Below, piece after piece: positions 37,584 to 46,371 of a DNA stretch of 64,000 nucleotides; the first letter of the stretch is position 1, and each line of letters begins with the position of its first letter. Made by a program: the position numbers and the translations under genes. Source of the stretch: Reinekea blandensis MED297 (lineage in GTDB: Bacteria; Pseudomonadota; Gammaproteobacteria; Pseudomonadales; Natronospirillaceae); assembly GCF_000153185.1 (NCBI RefSeq), contig NZ_CH724150.1, positions 1-64,000 on the forward strand, given 5' to 3'. The notes beneath the pieces are model-generated. The model did no database searches and had not been told where the DNA came from. It was given only the letters and a program-made list of their open reading frames with translations.

Positions 37584-39053
37584 ATGTTGCGCATTGCTCA
37601 AACCGCCCTCACTTTCGATGATGTATTGCTTGTCCCCGGCCACTCTGAAGTTCTTCCTAAAGAAGTGTCGCTGAAAACCCGGATTTCCCGCAACATAGAA
37701 CTGAACATCCCGCTGGTTTCAGCTGCGATGGATACCGTAACTGAAGCCCGTCTGGCCATTGCGATGGCACAGGAAGGTGGCATCGGTATCGTTCATAAAA
37801 ACCTGACTATTGAAGAGCAAGCCCGCGAAGTTCGTAAAGTGAAAAAATATGAGTCGGGTGTGGTACGGAACCCGATTACCATCGATGCCGATGCAACCGT
37901 GGCCGAGCTGATCGCACTGACCAGTGAAAACAGTATTTCCGGAGTACCGGTGCTCGATGGTGGTGACCTTGTCGGTATTGTCACCAGCCGGGATGTGCGT
38001 TTCGAAACCAATCAAAATGCCAAAGTCTCCGCCATCATGACCCCTCGTGAAAAACTGGTCACCGTGAATGAAGGTGAGTCCAAGGATAAGGTTCGTGAAC
38101 TGCTGCACGTCCATCGAATTGAGAAAGTATTGGTTGTTGATGCTGATTTCCGTTTGACCGGAATGATGACCGTTAAAGACATCGAAAAGGCTAAATCCTA
38201 TCCGAATGCAGCCAAAGATGCCGAAGGGCGGTTGCGTGTGGGGGCTGCCGTTGGTACTGGGGCAGATACCCCGGACCGTGTTGAAGCGCTGGTTAAAGCC
38301 GGAGTGGATGTCATTATTGTGGACACTGCCCATGGGCACAGCAAAGGCGTTATCGAACGCGTTCGCTGGGTAAAACAGAACTTCCCCGAAGTGGATGTGG
38401 TTGGCGGTAACATTGCCACCGCGGAAGCCGCCCGCGATTTGGCCGAAGCCGGTGCCGACGGTGTGAAAGTCGGTATTGGTCCGGGGTCGATCTGTACCAC
38501 TCGAATCGTCGCTGGTGTGGGTGTGCCTCAGGTCAGCGCGGTGGCGAATGTCGCCGAAGCGCTGAAAGATCTCGACATTCCGTTGATTGCCGATGGCGGT
38601 ATTCGTTTTTCCGGTGATGTAGCAAAAGCTATTGCTGCTGGAGCATCGGTTATTATGGCGGGTAGCATGTTTGCCGGTACCGATGAATCGCCGGGTGAAA
38701 TTGAACTGTTCCAAGGTCGTGCTTATAAAAGTTACCGTGGCATGGGCTCGCTGGGTGCGATGTCTCAATCCCAAGGCTCCAGTGATCGTTATTTCCAGAC
38801 CGTCGAAAGCGGTGTCGAAAAACTGGTGCCAGAAGGTATTGAAGGCCGGATTGCCGTGAAGGGACCGATGTCTGCCGTTGTTCATCAGCTGATGGGTGGG
38901 GTTCGCGCGGCGATGGGTTACACCGGTTGTAAAACCATCGACGAAATGCGTACCAAGCCTCAGTTCGTACAAATCACCGGGGCGGGTATTAAAGAGTCTC
39001 ACGTGCATGACGTGCAGATCACCAAAGAAGCACCGAACTATCGCCTGAGCTAA
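37584..39053 (+). CDS. guaB: Inosine-5'-monophosphate dehydrogenase
   Basis: A 489-residue IMP dehydrogenase, oxidising IMP to XMP with NAD in GMP synthesis. The TIM barrel starts [20 protein letters not shown]. Two CBS domains are inserted at about 95-205. The catalytic Cys is in [15 protein letters not shown], and the flap has RYFQTVESG. The ATG at 37584 has AAGGA 8 bases upstream; a longer in-frame extension begins before the promoter -10 and is rejected. It is transcribed with guaA from the promoter at 37473-37499. Confidence 0.96.
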   Translation: MLRIAQTALTFDDVLLVPGHSEVLPKEVSLKTRISRNIELNIPLVSAAMDTVTEARLAIAMAQEGGIGIVHKNLTIEEQAREVRKVKKYESGVVRNPITIDADATVAELIALTSENSISGVPVLDGGDLVGIVTSRDVRFETNQNAKVSAIMTPREKLVTVNEGESKDKVRELLHVHRIEKVLVVDADFRLTGMMTVKDIEKAKSYPNAAKDAEGRLRVGAAVGTGADTPDRVEALVKAGVDVIIVDTAHGHSKGVIERVRWVKQNFPEVDVVGGNIATAEAARDLAEAGADGVKVGIGPGSICTTRIVAGVGVPQVSAVANVAEALKDLDIPLIADGGIRFSGDVAKAIAAGASVIMAGSMFAGTDESPGEIELFQGRAYKSYRGMGSLGAMSQSQGSSDRYFQTVESGVEKLVPEGIEGRIAVKGPMSAVVHQLMGGVRAAMGYTGCKTIDEMRTKPQFVQITGAGIKESHVHDVQITKEAPNYRLS

Positions 39054-39109
39054 GTGTGGCTGTAGCGGTTCTGTCTTAAACCGTCAGAATCGACTTGCCA
39101 TTGACCATC

Positions 39110-39130
39110 GAGCGCTCACACAGAGCGCTC
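39110..39130 (+). other. Intra-operon hairpin between guaB and guaA
   Basis: GAGCGCTC (39110-39117) and GAGCGCTC (39123-39130) form a perfect 8-bp stem with loop ACACA, 33 nt before the guaA ATG. It is followed by ATTTGAT rather than a T-run, so it is unlikely to terminate strongly. It may affect mRNA processing or guaA translation. Confidence 0.45.
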
Positions 39131-39162
39131 ATTTGATCCTAATTGGAAGAGCAGACACAACT

Positions 39163-40740
39163 ATGTCCCATGTAAATATTCACAGTCACAAGATCCTGAT
39201 CTTGGATTTCGGATCACAATATACTCAGTTAATTGCCCGACGCGTCCGGGAGCTTGGCGTGTACTGTGAAATCCGTGCTTTCGATATGACCGAAGACGAG
39301 GTTCGTGAGTTTTCACCGAACGGTATCATTCTGTCGGGTGGGCCAGAATCGGTCACCGCGGCCAACAGTCCCCGGGCGCCCGAAGTTGTCTTTAATCTGG
39401 ATATCCCTGTACTGGGTATTTGCTATGGCATGCAAACCATGGCCGTTCAGTTTGGTGGTGACGTTTCGGCCTCAAAAGAACAGGAGTTTGGCTACGCCGA
39501 AGTGAAGGTTGAAGGCGATGGTGCGCTGTTGAACGGACTGGCAGATCGATCCACCGCGGAAGGTGACCTGTTGGAAGTGTGGATGAGCCACGGCGATAAA
39601 GTCAGCCGGCTTCCGGAAGGGTTCACGCTGATGGGGTCAACACCAAGCTGTCCCATTGCGGCCATGGCTAACGACGACAAGAAATTATACGGTATTCAGT
39701 TCCACCCGGAAGTCACTCACACGCTGAAAGGGCTGGATCTGCTCGAGCGTTTTGTACGCACGATGGCGAACTGTGAGGCTTTATGGACACCGGAAAACAT
39801 CATTGACGATCAGGTCGACCGTGTTCGTGAACAAGTCGGAGATCGCAATGTGTTGTTGGGGCTTTCCGGTGGGGTGGACTCTTCCGTAGTGGCTGCTTTG
39901 CTGCACAAAGCCATTGGCGATCAGTTAACCTGCGTCTTCGTAGACAACGGCTTGCTGCGCAAAGACGAAGGCGATCAGGTGATGGCTATGTTTGCCGAAA
40001 ACATGGGCGTCCGGGTGATCCGCGCCGATGCGGAAGATCGTTTTTTAAACGCATTGAAAGGCGTCTCTGATCCAGAAGAAAAACGAAAAATTATCGGTCA
40101 TCAGTTTATCGAAGTGTTCGATGAGCAAGCCCACAGTATTCAAGACGTGGATTTCCTGGCACAGGGAACCATTTACCCCGATGTGATTGAGTCAGCCGCA
40201 TCAAAAACCGGAAAAGCTCATGTTATTAAGTCGCACCACAATGTAGGTGGCTTACCTGAAGAAATGAAGTTATCCCTCGTTGAGCCGTTGCGGGAACTGT
40301 TTAAGGACGAAGTTCGCAAGATTGGTTTGGAGCTGGGTCTGCCTTATGACATGGTTTATCGTCATCCTTTCCCGGGGCCGGGCTTGGGTGTGCGGATTCT
40401 CGGTGAAGTGAAAAAAGAATACGCAGACATTTTACGTGAAGCCGATGCCATCTTTATCGAAGAGTTACGCAAAGCAGACTGGTACCACAAAACTTCTCAA
40501 GCCTTTGCGGTTTTCCTGCCGGTAAAATCGGTTGGGGTCGTTGGTGATGGACGTCGCTACGAGTGGGTTATTTCTATTCGTGCTGTTGAAACGGTCGACT
40601 TCATGACAGCTCACTGGGCGCATTTGCCGTATGAGTTACTGGGTAAAGTCAGTAACCGTATTATTAATGAAATCAGTGGTGTCTCCCGGGTTGTGTACGA
40701 TATATCCGGGAAGCCTCCGGCCACCATCGAGTGGGAGTGA
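39163..40740 (+). CDS. guaA: GMP synthase (glutamine-hydrolysing)
   Basis: A 525-residue GMP synthase. The N-terminal class I amidotransferase domain has the catalytic Cys in [12 protein letters not shown] and His/Glu in [11 protein letters not shown]. The ATP pyrophosphatase domain has the P-loop [16 protein letters not shown]. The C-terminal dimerisation domain ends KPPATIEWE. The ATG at 39163 gives exactly the E. coli length; an upstream in-frame TTG is not supported. It converts XMP to GMP, the step after GuaB, and ends in a strong terminator. Confidence 0.97.
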   Translation: MSHVNIHSHKILILDFGSQYTQLIARRVRELGVYCEIRAFDMTEDEVREFSPNGIILSGGPESVTAANSPRAPEVVFNLDIPVLGICYGMQTMAVQFGGDVSASKEQEFGYAEVKVEGDGALLNGLADRSTAEGDLLEVWMSHGDKVSRLPEGFTLMGSTPSCPIAAMANDDKKLYGIQFHPEVTHTLKGLDLLERFVRTMANCEALWTPENIIDDQVDRVREQVGDRNVLLGLSGGVDSSVVAALLHKAIGDQLTCVFVDNGLLRKDEGDQVMAMFAENMGVRVIRADAEDRFLNALKGVSDPEEKRKIIGHQFIEVFDEQAHSIQDVDFLAQGTIYPDVIESAASKTGKAHVIKSHHNVGGLPEEMKLSLVEPLRELFKDEVRKIGLELGLPYDMVYRHPFPGPGLGVRILGEVKKEYADILREADAIFIEELRKADWYHKTSQAFAVFLPVKSVGVVGDGRRYEWVISIRAVETVDFMTAHWAHLPYELLGKVSNRIINEISGVSRVVYDISGKPPATIEWE

Positions 40741-40757
40741 GTTAAAATTACTCAACG

Positions 40758-40784
40758 AGCCCGGCAACTTGCCGGGCTTTTTTT
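40758..40784 (+). terminator. Rho-independent terminator after guaA
   Basis: AGCCCGGC (40758-40765) pairs with GCCGGGCT (40771-40778) around AACTT, followed by seven T. It ends the guaBA operon; the convergent binding-protein gene stops at 40831. Confidence 0.92.
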
Positions 40785-40830
40785 GTCTGGCGGGTGTTCA
40801 GTTTCGCGAACACGCGACATAGAATCGGGG

Positions 40831-42066
40831 TTATCGGAGCAGGTAGTTACCTAGACGAATACTGCGCGATAAGGCTTTCGCAGATTCATCAACTGACATT
40901 GGATTATTGGCTAACGCCTGTATCTGTTCAATGAATCGGTCGGTGACGCTGGCATTGGTCGCCATGCCATGCACAACACTCGGCAGTAAGGTGTTGCGAT
41001 CGCTGGCAATGGCAAGTTCGGCCATGGCTTTTCTTGCGCAGCGATCATAACCATTCGGTGAAGCGTCCGTTCGAACAGAAATGGAGCCCCGTGGAATGTT
41101 CAATGCCCGCTGGAAACGCTCATCCAACATCTGTTCGGCCAACAACGTTTGAGCATTAACCATTTCAAAAATGTTAGGCAGGTTAAAGAAGACGAAACTG
41201 TCCGACTTAAAAATAAACTGAGCAGGTGCACCGGGCATGGGTTCACATTGATACGTTTGATGAAAGGGCTGGCCAGAATCATCAATGGTTTGCGAGAGCC
41301 AATCGCCGGCGAAGACAAAGGCGGATTCCGTTGCTAAGAAGTCAATTCCGGTGTTGTCTTCGCTCAAAGAGAGCAGGGTATAGAAGCGCCTGACCGCCTG
41401 TTTAAAGGCTTCTTGTTTGAAAGCGGACACATCATGATGAACAAAGACGTCTTGATACAGCGTTTGCCCGCCAATGGACAAAACCACGGCTTCGAACAGT
41501 TGGGCCAATTTTTCAGGATCCCGGGACAAGCTGATCACCGGATAATTGGCGGCCTTCAGCGCGCCCGCGACGCGGTCAAAGTCTGCCCAGGTGCGTGGCA
41601 CGGGTTGATTGATGCGTTTTAAAATGAATGGATTGACCCACATCCAGTTCGTCCGGTGAATGCTGACCGGGACAGAAACATATTTGCCGTCGTAGCGCGC
41701 TACATCGGCAACGGCTTGTGGGATCTTTAGGTCCCATTCCTGAGCGGCCGCAATGGCATTCAAGTTCGCGAGGAAACCGAGTCGAGCCCATTGTTTATAA
41801 TCCAGGTCTTTCACCTCAACGGCGGCCGGTGCGTCACCATGGAAGACCCGGGTATTGAGCGATTCAAAGTCTGATGTCGAGTACGGCGGCGTTGGTAGCC
41901 ACGTAACCCCTTCCTCGAGCATCCGCTTTTCGAGCAGCTCGATAGCATTCAGATCGGAACTGGTTGTCCAAGAATGCAGGACCTCAATGGTGGCAGCGTG
42001 AGTATGGGTGACGCACAGAGATAAGGTACCCAAAAGCACAAAATGTTTCAGTTTTCGCAGAATCAT
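40831..42066 (-). CDS. Orphan periplasmic substrate-binding protein (family 1, sugar type)
   Basis: A 411-residue extracytoplasmic solute-binding protein with a Sec signal peptide (cleavage after THTHA, about residue 24). The segment YVSVPVSIHRTNWMWVNP resembles glucose/mannose-type binding proteins such as GtsA of Pseudomonas. It lacks a lipobox. No ABC permease, ATPase or sensor gene lies nearby, which is unusual, since such proteins normally head transporter operons. It may serve a transporter encoded elsewhere or a signalling receptor. It has a clear promoter at 42231-42258 and a leader of about 158 nt. Confidence 0.82.
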   Translation of the reverse strand: MILRKLKHFVLLGTLSLCVTHTHAATIEVLHSWTTSSDLNAIELLEKRMLEEGVTWLPTPPYSTSDFESLNTRVFHGDAPAAVEVKDLDYKQWARLGFLANLNAIAAAQEWDLKIPQAVADVARYDGKYVSVPVSIHRTNWMWVNPFILKRINQPVPRTWADFDRVAGALKAANYPVISLSRDPEKLAQLFEAVVLSIGGQTLYQDVFVHHDVSAFKQEAFKQAVRRFYTLLSLSEDNTGIDFLATESAFVFAGDWLSQTIDDSGQPFHQTYQCEPMPGAPAQFIFKSDSFVFFNLPNIFEMVNAQTLLAEQMLDERFQRALNIPRGSISVRTDASPNGYDRCARKAMAELAIASDRNTLLPSVVHGMATNASVTDRFIEQIQALANNPMSVDESAKALSRSIRLGNYLLR

Positions 42067-42230
42067 CGTTCAACCTAGTTTTGTTGTTTTTATTGTGCGT
42101 TCTGGTTTTCGCGCTGATGGCTCGCTGAGTATTAACGAGTCTCTAAACATCTGAACCGTTCCAGGGAAATGGCGTAGTCGGAAGGACCGTGGCCATTTCA
42201 GTCGTCGCAAAAGCCAGTCGTAGCTCAGTA

Positions 42231-42258
42231 ACTATAAAGTGATTAAATGCAGAGTCAA
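42231..42258 (-). promoter_or_regulatory. Promoter of the orphan binding-protein gene
   Basis: On the minus strand, TTGACT (42258-42253) and TATAGT (42236-42231) are 16 bp apart, giving a start near 42224. The region 42067-42332 holds no ORF I can support. It is AT-rich at 42240-42305 and otherwise contains only this promoter and the leader. Confidence 0.6.
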
Positions 42259-42332
42259 TTAAATGAAACAAGTATTTTATAAAAATAAACCATTGTTTTA
42301 TTTGTGGTGTATGTCAGTGTTGGATTTCAGAA

Positions 42333-42361
42333 TTGAATGCGGCCGTGGTTTTGAGTAATAT
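42333..42361 (+). promoter_or_regulatory. Promoter of the manganese riboswitch leader
   Basis: TTGAAT (42333-42338) and TAATAT (42356-42361) are 17 bp apart, placing the transcript start at about 42368, exactly at the first helix of the riboswitch. Confidence 0.7.
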
Positions 42362-42367
42362 GCGCGA

Positions 42368-42535
42368 GCCCTTAGGGGAGTAGTCTTCTCTGATTTCTGA
42401 GAGAAACTGTCAACATACTTGAACCCACAATGGTTCATGGCAGTTTCCTGCAGCGTTTCGCCGTAGTGACAAGACCTGAGGCAATGCGGCTCTCCAATGG
42501 CGGGAGGGTGTCGTATTGCCTGAGTCTTTCACTCA
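42368..42535 (+). promoter_or_regulatory. yybP-ykoY manganese riboswitch
   Basis: The leader carries the class's conserved elements: AGGGGAGTAG (42374-42383), TCAACATACT (42410-42419) and GACAAGACCT (42468-42477). The helix GAAACTG/CAGTTTC (42403-42409 with 42441-42447) and the inner hairpin TGAACC/GGTTCA (42420-42425 with 42432-42437) form one arm. P1 pairs GCCcTTAGG (42368-42376) with CCTGAGGC (42475-42482). The 3' strand of P1 overlaps AGGCAAT (42479-42485), which can instead pair with ATTGCCT (42515-42521), so the two states exclude each other. A small hairpin TGAGT/ACTCA (42521-42535) lies just before the ribosome site of a UPF0016 gene, a known target of this riboswitch class. Confidence 0.92.
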
Positions 42536-42554
42536 TCCCGCCGGAAAAAATACG

Positions 42555-43109
42555 ATGATGGATGCTTTTTTTACCTCGACGTTGACGGTGGCCCTAGCCG
42601 AGATCGGCGACAAAACTCAATTATTATCTTTGTTTTTGGCGGCACGATTCCGTAATAAGTGGGGGATTGTGGCCGGCATTTTAGTGGCAACTTTGGCTAA
42701 CCATGCCGTGTCTGCCTGGTTGGGTGATTGGCTGGGTCAGTTCTTAACCAGCCAGCTTGGACAGTGGCTCATCGGGGGCAGTTTCATAGCTCTGGGCTTA
42801 TGGTTGCTGATTCCTGATAAAGACGACAGTGACGATTCCCGGTTTCTGCAGTTTGGTGCTTTTACGGCGTCGGTTGTATTGTTTTTCCTGGCAGAAATCG
42901 GCGATAAAACCCAGATCGCAACCGTACTTTTAGGCGCTCAGTTTGAAAGTGTTTTATGGGTGACCGCTGGGACCACGCTCGGCATGTTGATTGCGAATAT
43001 CCCGGTGGTCTTTGCCGGTCATCATCTGATGAATCGAATCCCGCTGAATGTAACCCGCTGGTTGGCTGCGACGGCGTTTGTCGCCGTAGGCTTGTTGCAG
43101 ATTTTTTAA
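42555..43109 (+). CDS. UPF0016/GDT1-family manganese exporter (MneA-like)
   Basis: A 184-residue integral membrane protein with about six segments and the duplicated family motif EIGDKTQ at 16-22 and 114-120. These acidic motifs bind the transported cation. Bacterial relatives such as MneA of Vibrio export Mn2+; eukaryotic TMEM165/GDT1 proteins move Mn and Ca. The start is the ATG at 42555 (or 42558) with CCGGA upstream; an in-frame TTG at 42516 lies inside the riboswitch helix and is rejected. The Mn riboswitch directly upstream supports a role in Mn efflux. tadA follows after 12 bp. Confidence 0.9.
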   Translation: MMDAFFTSTLTVALAEIGDKTQLLSLFLAARFRNKWGIVAGILVATLANHAVSAWLGDWLGQFLTSQLGQWLIGGSFIALGLWLLIPDKDDSDDSRFLQFGAFTASVVLFFLAEIGDKTQIATVLLGAQFESVLWVTAGTTLGMLIANIPVVFAGHHLMNRIPLNVTRWLAATAFVAVGLLQIF

Positions 43110-43121
43110 GAGGTGCCGGGC

Positions 43122-43610
43122 ATGATCAGGAGCGACGAAGATTATATGCGAGCGGCCTTACAACAGGCTGAACAGGCTTATCGTGCCGGTGAAGTACCGA
43201 TCGGTGCGGTTGTGACTTATCAGGACCGCATCATCGGTGAAGGGTATAACCAGACGATCACTCAGTTAGATCCGAGCGCGCATGCTGAAATGCTCGCCAT
43301 TCGAGCGGCCGCTCAGGCGATCGGAAACTATCGACTGGTAGGGTGCACGCTATATGTCACCATCGAACCCTGTACTATGTGCGTCGGTTTGCTTGTGCAC
43401 AGTCGTATTGATTGTCTGGTTTTTGGCGCTCCTGAACCCAAAGCCGGCGCGATCCGTTCAGCAAGTTGTGTCCATGAACAAGCACACTTTAACCATGAGT
43501 TTGAAATCCGTTCCGGAGTTCTTGCTGAAGATTGTTCCGGTACGATGAGTCGCTTCTTTCGCGAGCGGCGATTGCGTCAGAAAGCCTTAAAAAAACAACT
43601 CTGTCCGTAA
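43122..43610 (+). CDS. tadA: tRNA-specific adenosine deaminase TadA
   Basis: A 162-residue deaminase that converts A34 to inosine in tRNA-Arg(ACG). The zinc site has the HAE motif in PSAHAEMLAIR and the PCxxC motif in EPCTMCVGLLVHSR. It opens MIRSDEDYMRAALQQAEQAY. The ATG at 43122 has AAGAGG 8 bases upstream and is preferred over a GTG at 43113. It is probably co-transcribed with the upstream exporter and so may fall under the Mn riboswitch. The C-terminal basic helix RFFRERRLRQKALKK is typical. Confidence 0.95.
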   Translation: MIRSDEDYMRAALQQAEQAYRAGEVPIGAVVTYQDRIIGEGYNQTITQLDPSAHAEMLAIRAAAQAIGNYRLVGCTLYVTIEPCTMCVGLLVHSRIDCLVFGAPEPKAGAIRSASCVHEQAHFNHEFEIRSGVLAEDCSGTMSRFFRERRLRQKALKKQLCP

Positions 43611-43620
43611 GGGTGACTTC

Positions 43621-44817
43621 ATGCCAATGTCTCACATGACCTTCGCTCAGAAAGCGATGCGATTGTCTCCAATGTATCTGGTTTACTTCACGCTCTTTGG
43701 CGTGTTCGTGCCCTATATTGCCCGTTTTCTGACTGAAAATGGCCTGAGCGCACAAGAAGCGAGTGTTATCGTAGCGATTGTGAATGGTGTGAACATGTTT
43801 GCGCCGTTTTTGTTCAGCTATCTGGCGGATCGAAGTGGTCAGCGGATGCGTTTTATCCGCGCTGGTTATCTGGCGATTGGTTTCTTTTACTGTCTGAGTT
43901 TGTTTGGCAGCGGTTTTTGGTTTTATCTGACGGTTTTTGGTCTGTTTGGGGTCTTTTTGTCTGCGGTGTTACCGCAGATGGAAACCGTAACATTGCACGT
44001 ACTTGGTAAGGAAAAGTCTCGATATGGCCAGGTTCGTTTATGGGGATCCGTTGGCTTTGTCGTAGTCGTTTGGATTGTCGGTATCCTGCTTGATTATTTC
44101 AGTGTGAACATCCTGCCGGTTATGGGTGTCATTCTCTCGCTGTTGATGTTTGCTTCGACGTTTTTAATCCCGGAACAGTCGCGTTCAAATTCGGCAGCGG
44201 CCGAAACTACCGTTGAGGGATCGGGTGAACCCATCAGGGCGCTGCCCTGGGGGCAGATCAGCGTGTTATTGGTGGTCGTTTTGTTTTGGCAGTTTAGTAT
44301 GGCTCCATACAATACCTTCTTCGATTTATATCTTCGGGAGCAGGGTTTTTCAGCATCCACAAACGGGTTTCTGATCAGCTTTGGTGCGCTGGCTGAAGTC
44401 GCTGTTTTTGTTGCTGTCGCCGCGCTGTTCCGACGCTACAGCGAACGCTTCCTGATTGTCGCTGCTTTGGCATTGACCGTCGGGCGTTGGCTGCTTTTGA
44501 ATGCATTTGCTGATTCATTCTGGTTGGTTCTGTTTACTCAGAGTCTCCACGCAGCCACTTTTGGTGTCGTGCATTCCGTCGCTGTACATCGTATAGGAAG
44601 ATTGTTCCCCGAACGCCGGGCCAGTTTTGGTCAGGGACTTTATGTGGCACTGGGTATGGGTCTGGGCCTGTTGGTCGGCAATCTGTTGGCTGGTGTTCTC
44701 TGGGATGGCAGCGGTTTGGTTTTTCTCCAGGCGGCCGGTTGGTCACTGCTGGCCTTACTGATTGCGCTGTTTGGTTTTCGCGAACCCTTGGAAGCGGCGG
44801 AGGCCGATCACTCTTAA
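43621..44817 (+). CDS. MFS transporter, HcaT/LacY-like (MFS_1_like)
   Basis: A 398-residue major facilitator protein with 12 predicted membrane segments. The MFS loop 2-3 motif appears as LADRSGQRMRFI, and RLWGSVGFVVVV marks the fourth segment. It belongs to the MFS_1_like group that includes the phenylpropionate transporter HcaT and nucleoside/proton symporters. Substrate is not predictable. It starts 10 bp after tadA, so the exporter, tadA and this gene appear to be one operon. It converges on glgA with no clear terminator between them. Confidence 0.85.
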   Translation: MPMSHMTFAQKAMRLSPMYLVYFTLFGVFVPYIARFLTENGLSAQEASVIVAIVNGVNMFAPFLFSYLADRSGQRMRFIRAGYLAIGFFYCLSLFGSGFWFYLTVFGLFGVFLSAVLPQMETVTLHVLGKEKSRYGQVRLWGSVGFVVVVWIVGILLDYFSVNILPVMGVILSLLMFASTFLIPEQSRSNSAAAETTVEGSGEPIRALPWGQISVLLVVVLFWQFSMAPYNTFFDLYLREQGFSASTNGFLISFGALAEVAVFVAVAALFRRYSERFLIVAALALTVGRWLLLNAFADSFWLVLFTQSLHAATFGVVHSVAVHRIGRLFPERRASFGQGLYVALGMGLGLLVGNLLAGVLWDGSGLVFLQAAGWSLLALLIALFGFREPLEAAEADHS

Positions 44818-44848
44818 GCAGGAGTAATCGGCACACTGCCAGTACCGG

Positions 44849-46363
44849 CTAGCCAGTTGCTTCGGCCTCAGTGGCCATTCGCGTGAGCAGAGGATGCTGG
44901 TTCGGGGCTGATTTCAACAATCGACGATAAAAGCGTTCATACGCCGTGGCCGATTTTTTCCAACTGAACCGCTGTTGCATGGCATTGTGTTGCATGCTTC
45001 GCCACTGGCTCGGTTTGTTTTTATAGACATCCAGTAAGCGTTCTGTTTCGGCCAATAACGCCTCTTCCGTCAGTTCCTGAAACATAAACCCGGTTGCAGT
45101 TTTCAGGTTGCGTTGAGACTGGCTCAAACGGACCACCGTGTCCTGCAATCCACCCACTTCCCGAACCAGAGGCAGTGTTCCATAACGCAAGCTGTAGATT
45201 TGATTCAAACCGCAAGGTTCAAACACCGAAGGCATCAGGAAGGCATCCAGCCCGGCTTCAATACGATGAGACAGGCCGATATCGTACCCGTTAAAGAAAT
45301 GGAAACGGTGTGGGTATTGGCGCTGTATGTAGGTCAGTTGATTGGCCAGATTCTCATCGCCCGAGCCAAGCATGACAAATTGGCAGTCGTGCGATTGCAT
45401 GAGTTTCAGGATCACCGGGATCATCAGGTGAATACCTTTCTGATCGACCAGGCGACAGATACTGCCCAGTAACGGTGTGTCCGGGTTCGGTTCCAGGTTC
45501 AGTTCTTTCTGCAATGATTGCTTGCATTTTGCTTTGCCGTCTTCCTCGATTGTGGCGTACTTCGCCGCTATCCACGGATCCGTTTCCGGGTTCCATTGGT
45601 CGTAGTCGCAGCCGTTGAGAATGCCGACCAGAGGTTCTGGCAGCGCTCTGTACTTATGGTCCAGGCCATGGCCGCCCATCGGGGTGATCAGTTCTGAGGC
45701 ATATCCCGGACTGACGGTTGTGACACCGTCGGCGAAACCCAGGCTGCCCTTGAGCAGGTTTAAATGTCCCGAATCTTCAAAATCGGCTGGACGATAGAAG
45801 CGCTGGTCGATGCCAAGTTGTGCCAGCCAGCCGGCATCACAATGCATCTGATACGCGCCGTTGTGAATCGACAGTACGGATCGGGTTTTTTCAAAAAACG
45901 GATCTTGTCCGAAGTGTTCAGCAAGATAAAAGCCGGTCAGGGCGGATTGCCAATCATTGCCGTGAACGATGTCGGGTACCCAGCCTTCCTGTTGGCACCA
46001 GTCAAGGGCTGCTTTTGAGAGAATGCCAAAACGCAGGGCGTTATCCGGGTAGGCAAAGTTGCCGTCGTCGTAGATTCCCGGACGATCAAAACTCGCAGGG
46101 TGTTCAACGGCAATGACAGGTAAGGACTCGTGACTTCCGCGTCGACAATGTACGGTGACCGTATTAAAAAAGCTGAGTTTGCAGTCTAAAGACTGCGCTG
46201 GCCATTCCTGCCAGAGATCCTGTATCTGCCGATAGGCGGGCATGACGATACGGACATCATGGCCCATTTCCTGGAGCGCTTTAGGCAGCGCGTAAGCGAC
46301 ATCGGCTAAGCCGCCGGTTTTTACCAGCCCATCAACTTCAGAGGCAATAAACAACAATTTCAT
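44849..46363 (-). CDS. glgA: Glycogen synthase (ADP-glucose)
   Basis: A 504-residue GT5 glycosyltransferase that extends alpha-1,4-glucan from ADP-glucose. The N-terminal substrate motif KTGGLADVAYALPKAL is present near residue 15. A C-terminal Rossmann domain carries LLGSICRLVDQKGIHL and the catalytic Glu region in PSVFEPCGLNQIYSLRYGTLPLVREVGGL. It lies 8 bp downstream of glgC, forming a glgC-glgA pair. Branching enzyme, phosphorylase and debranching enzyme are not in the window. Confidence 0.95.
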   Translation of the reverse strand: MKLLFIASEVDGLVKTGGLADVAYALPKALQEMGHDVRIVMPAYRQIQDLWQEWPAQSLDCKLSFFNTVTVHCRRGSHESLPVIAVEHPASFDRPGIYDDGNFAYPDNALRFGILSKAALDWCQQEGWVPDIVHGNDWQSALTGFYLAEHFGQDPFFEKTRSVLSIHNGAYQMHCDAGWLAQLGIDQRFYRPADFEDSGHLNLLKGSLGFADGVTTVSPGYASELITPMGGHGLDHKYRALPEPLVGILNGCDYDQWNPETDPWIAAKYATIEEDGKAKCKQSLQKELNLEPNPDTPLLGSICRLVDQKGIHLMIPVILKLMQSHDCQFVMLGSGDENLANQLTYIQRQYPHRFHFFNGYDIGLSHRIEAGLDAFLMPSVFEPCGLNQIYSLRYGTLPLVREVGGLQDTVVRLSQSQRNLKTATGFMFQELTEEALLAETERLLDVYKNKPSQWRSMQHNAMQQRFSWKKSATAYERFYRRLLKSAPNQHPLLTRMATEAEATG

Positions 46364-46371
46364 AGAGGTTC

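Noticed and set aside
37719-39008. Long open frame (429 codons) antisense to guaB
   Set aside because: It lies wholly inside guaB, has a His/Asn/Thr-rich composition with no family motif, and is explained by the codon use of the real gene on the other strand.
42516-42554. TTG start for the UPF0016 exporter
   Set aside because: It lies within the riboswitch expression platform; the ATG at 42555 has a ribosome site and fits the family N-terminus.
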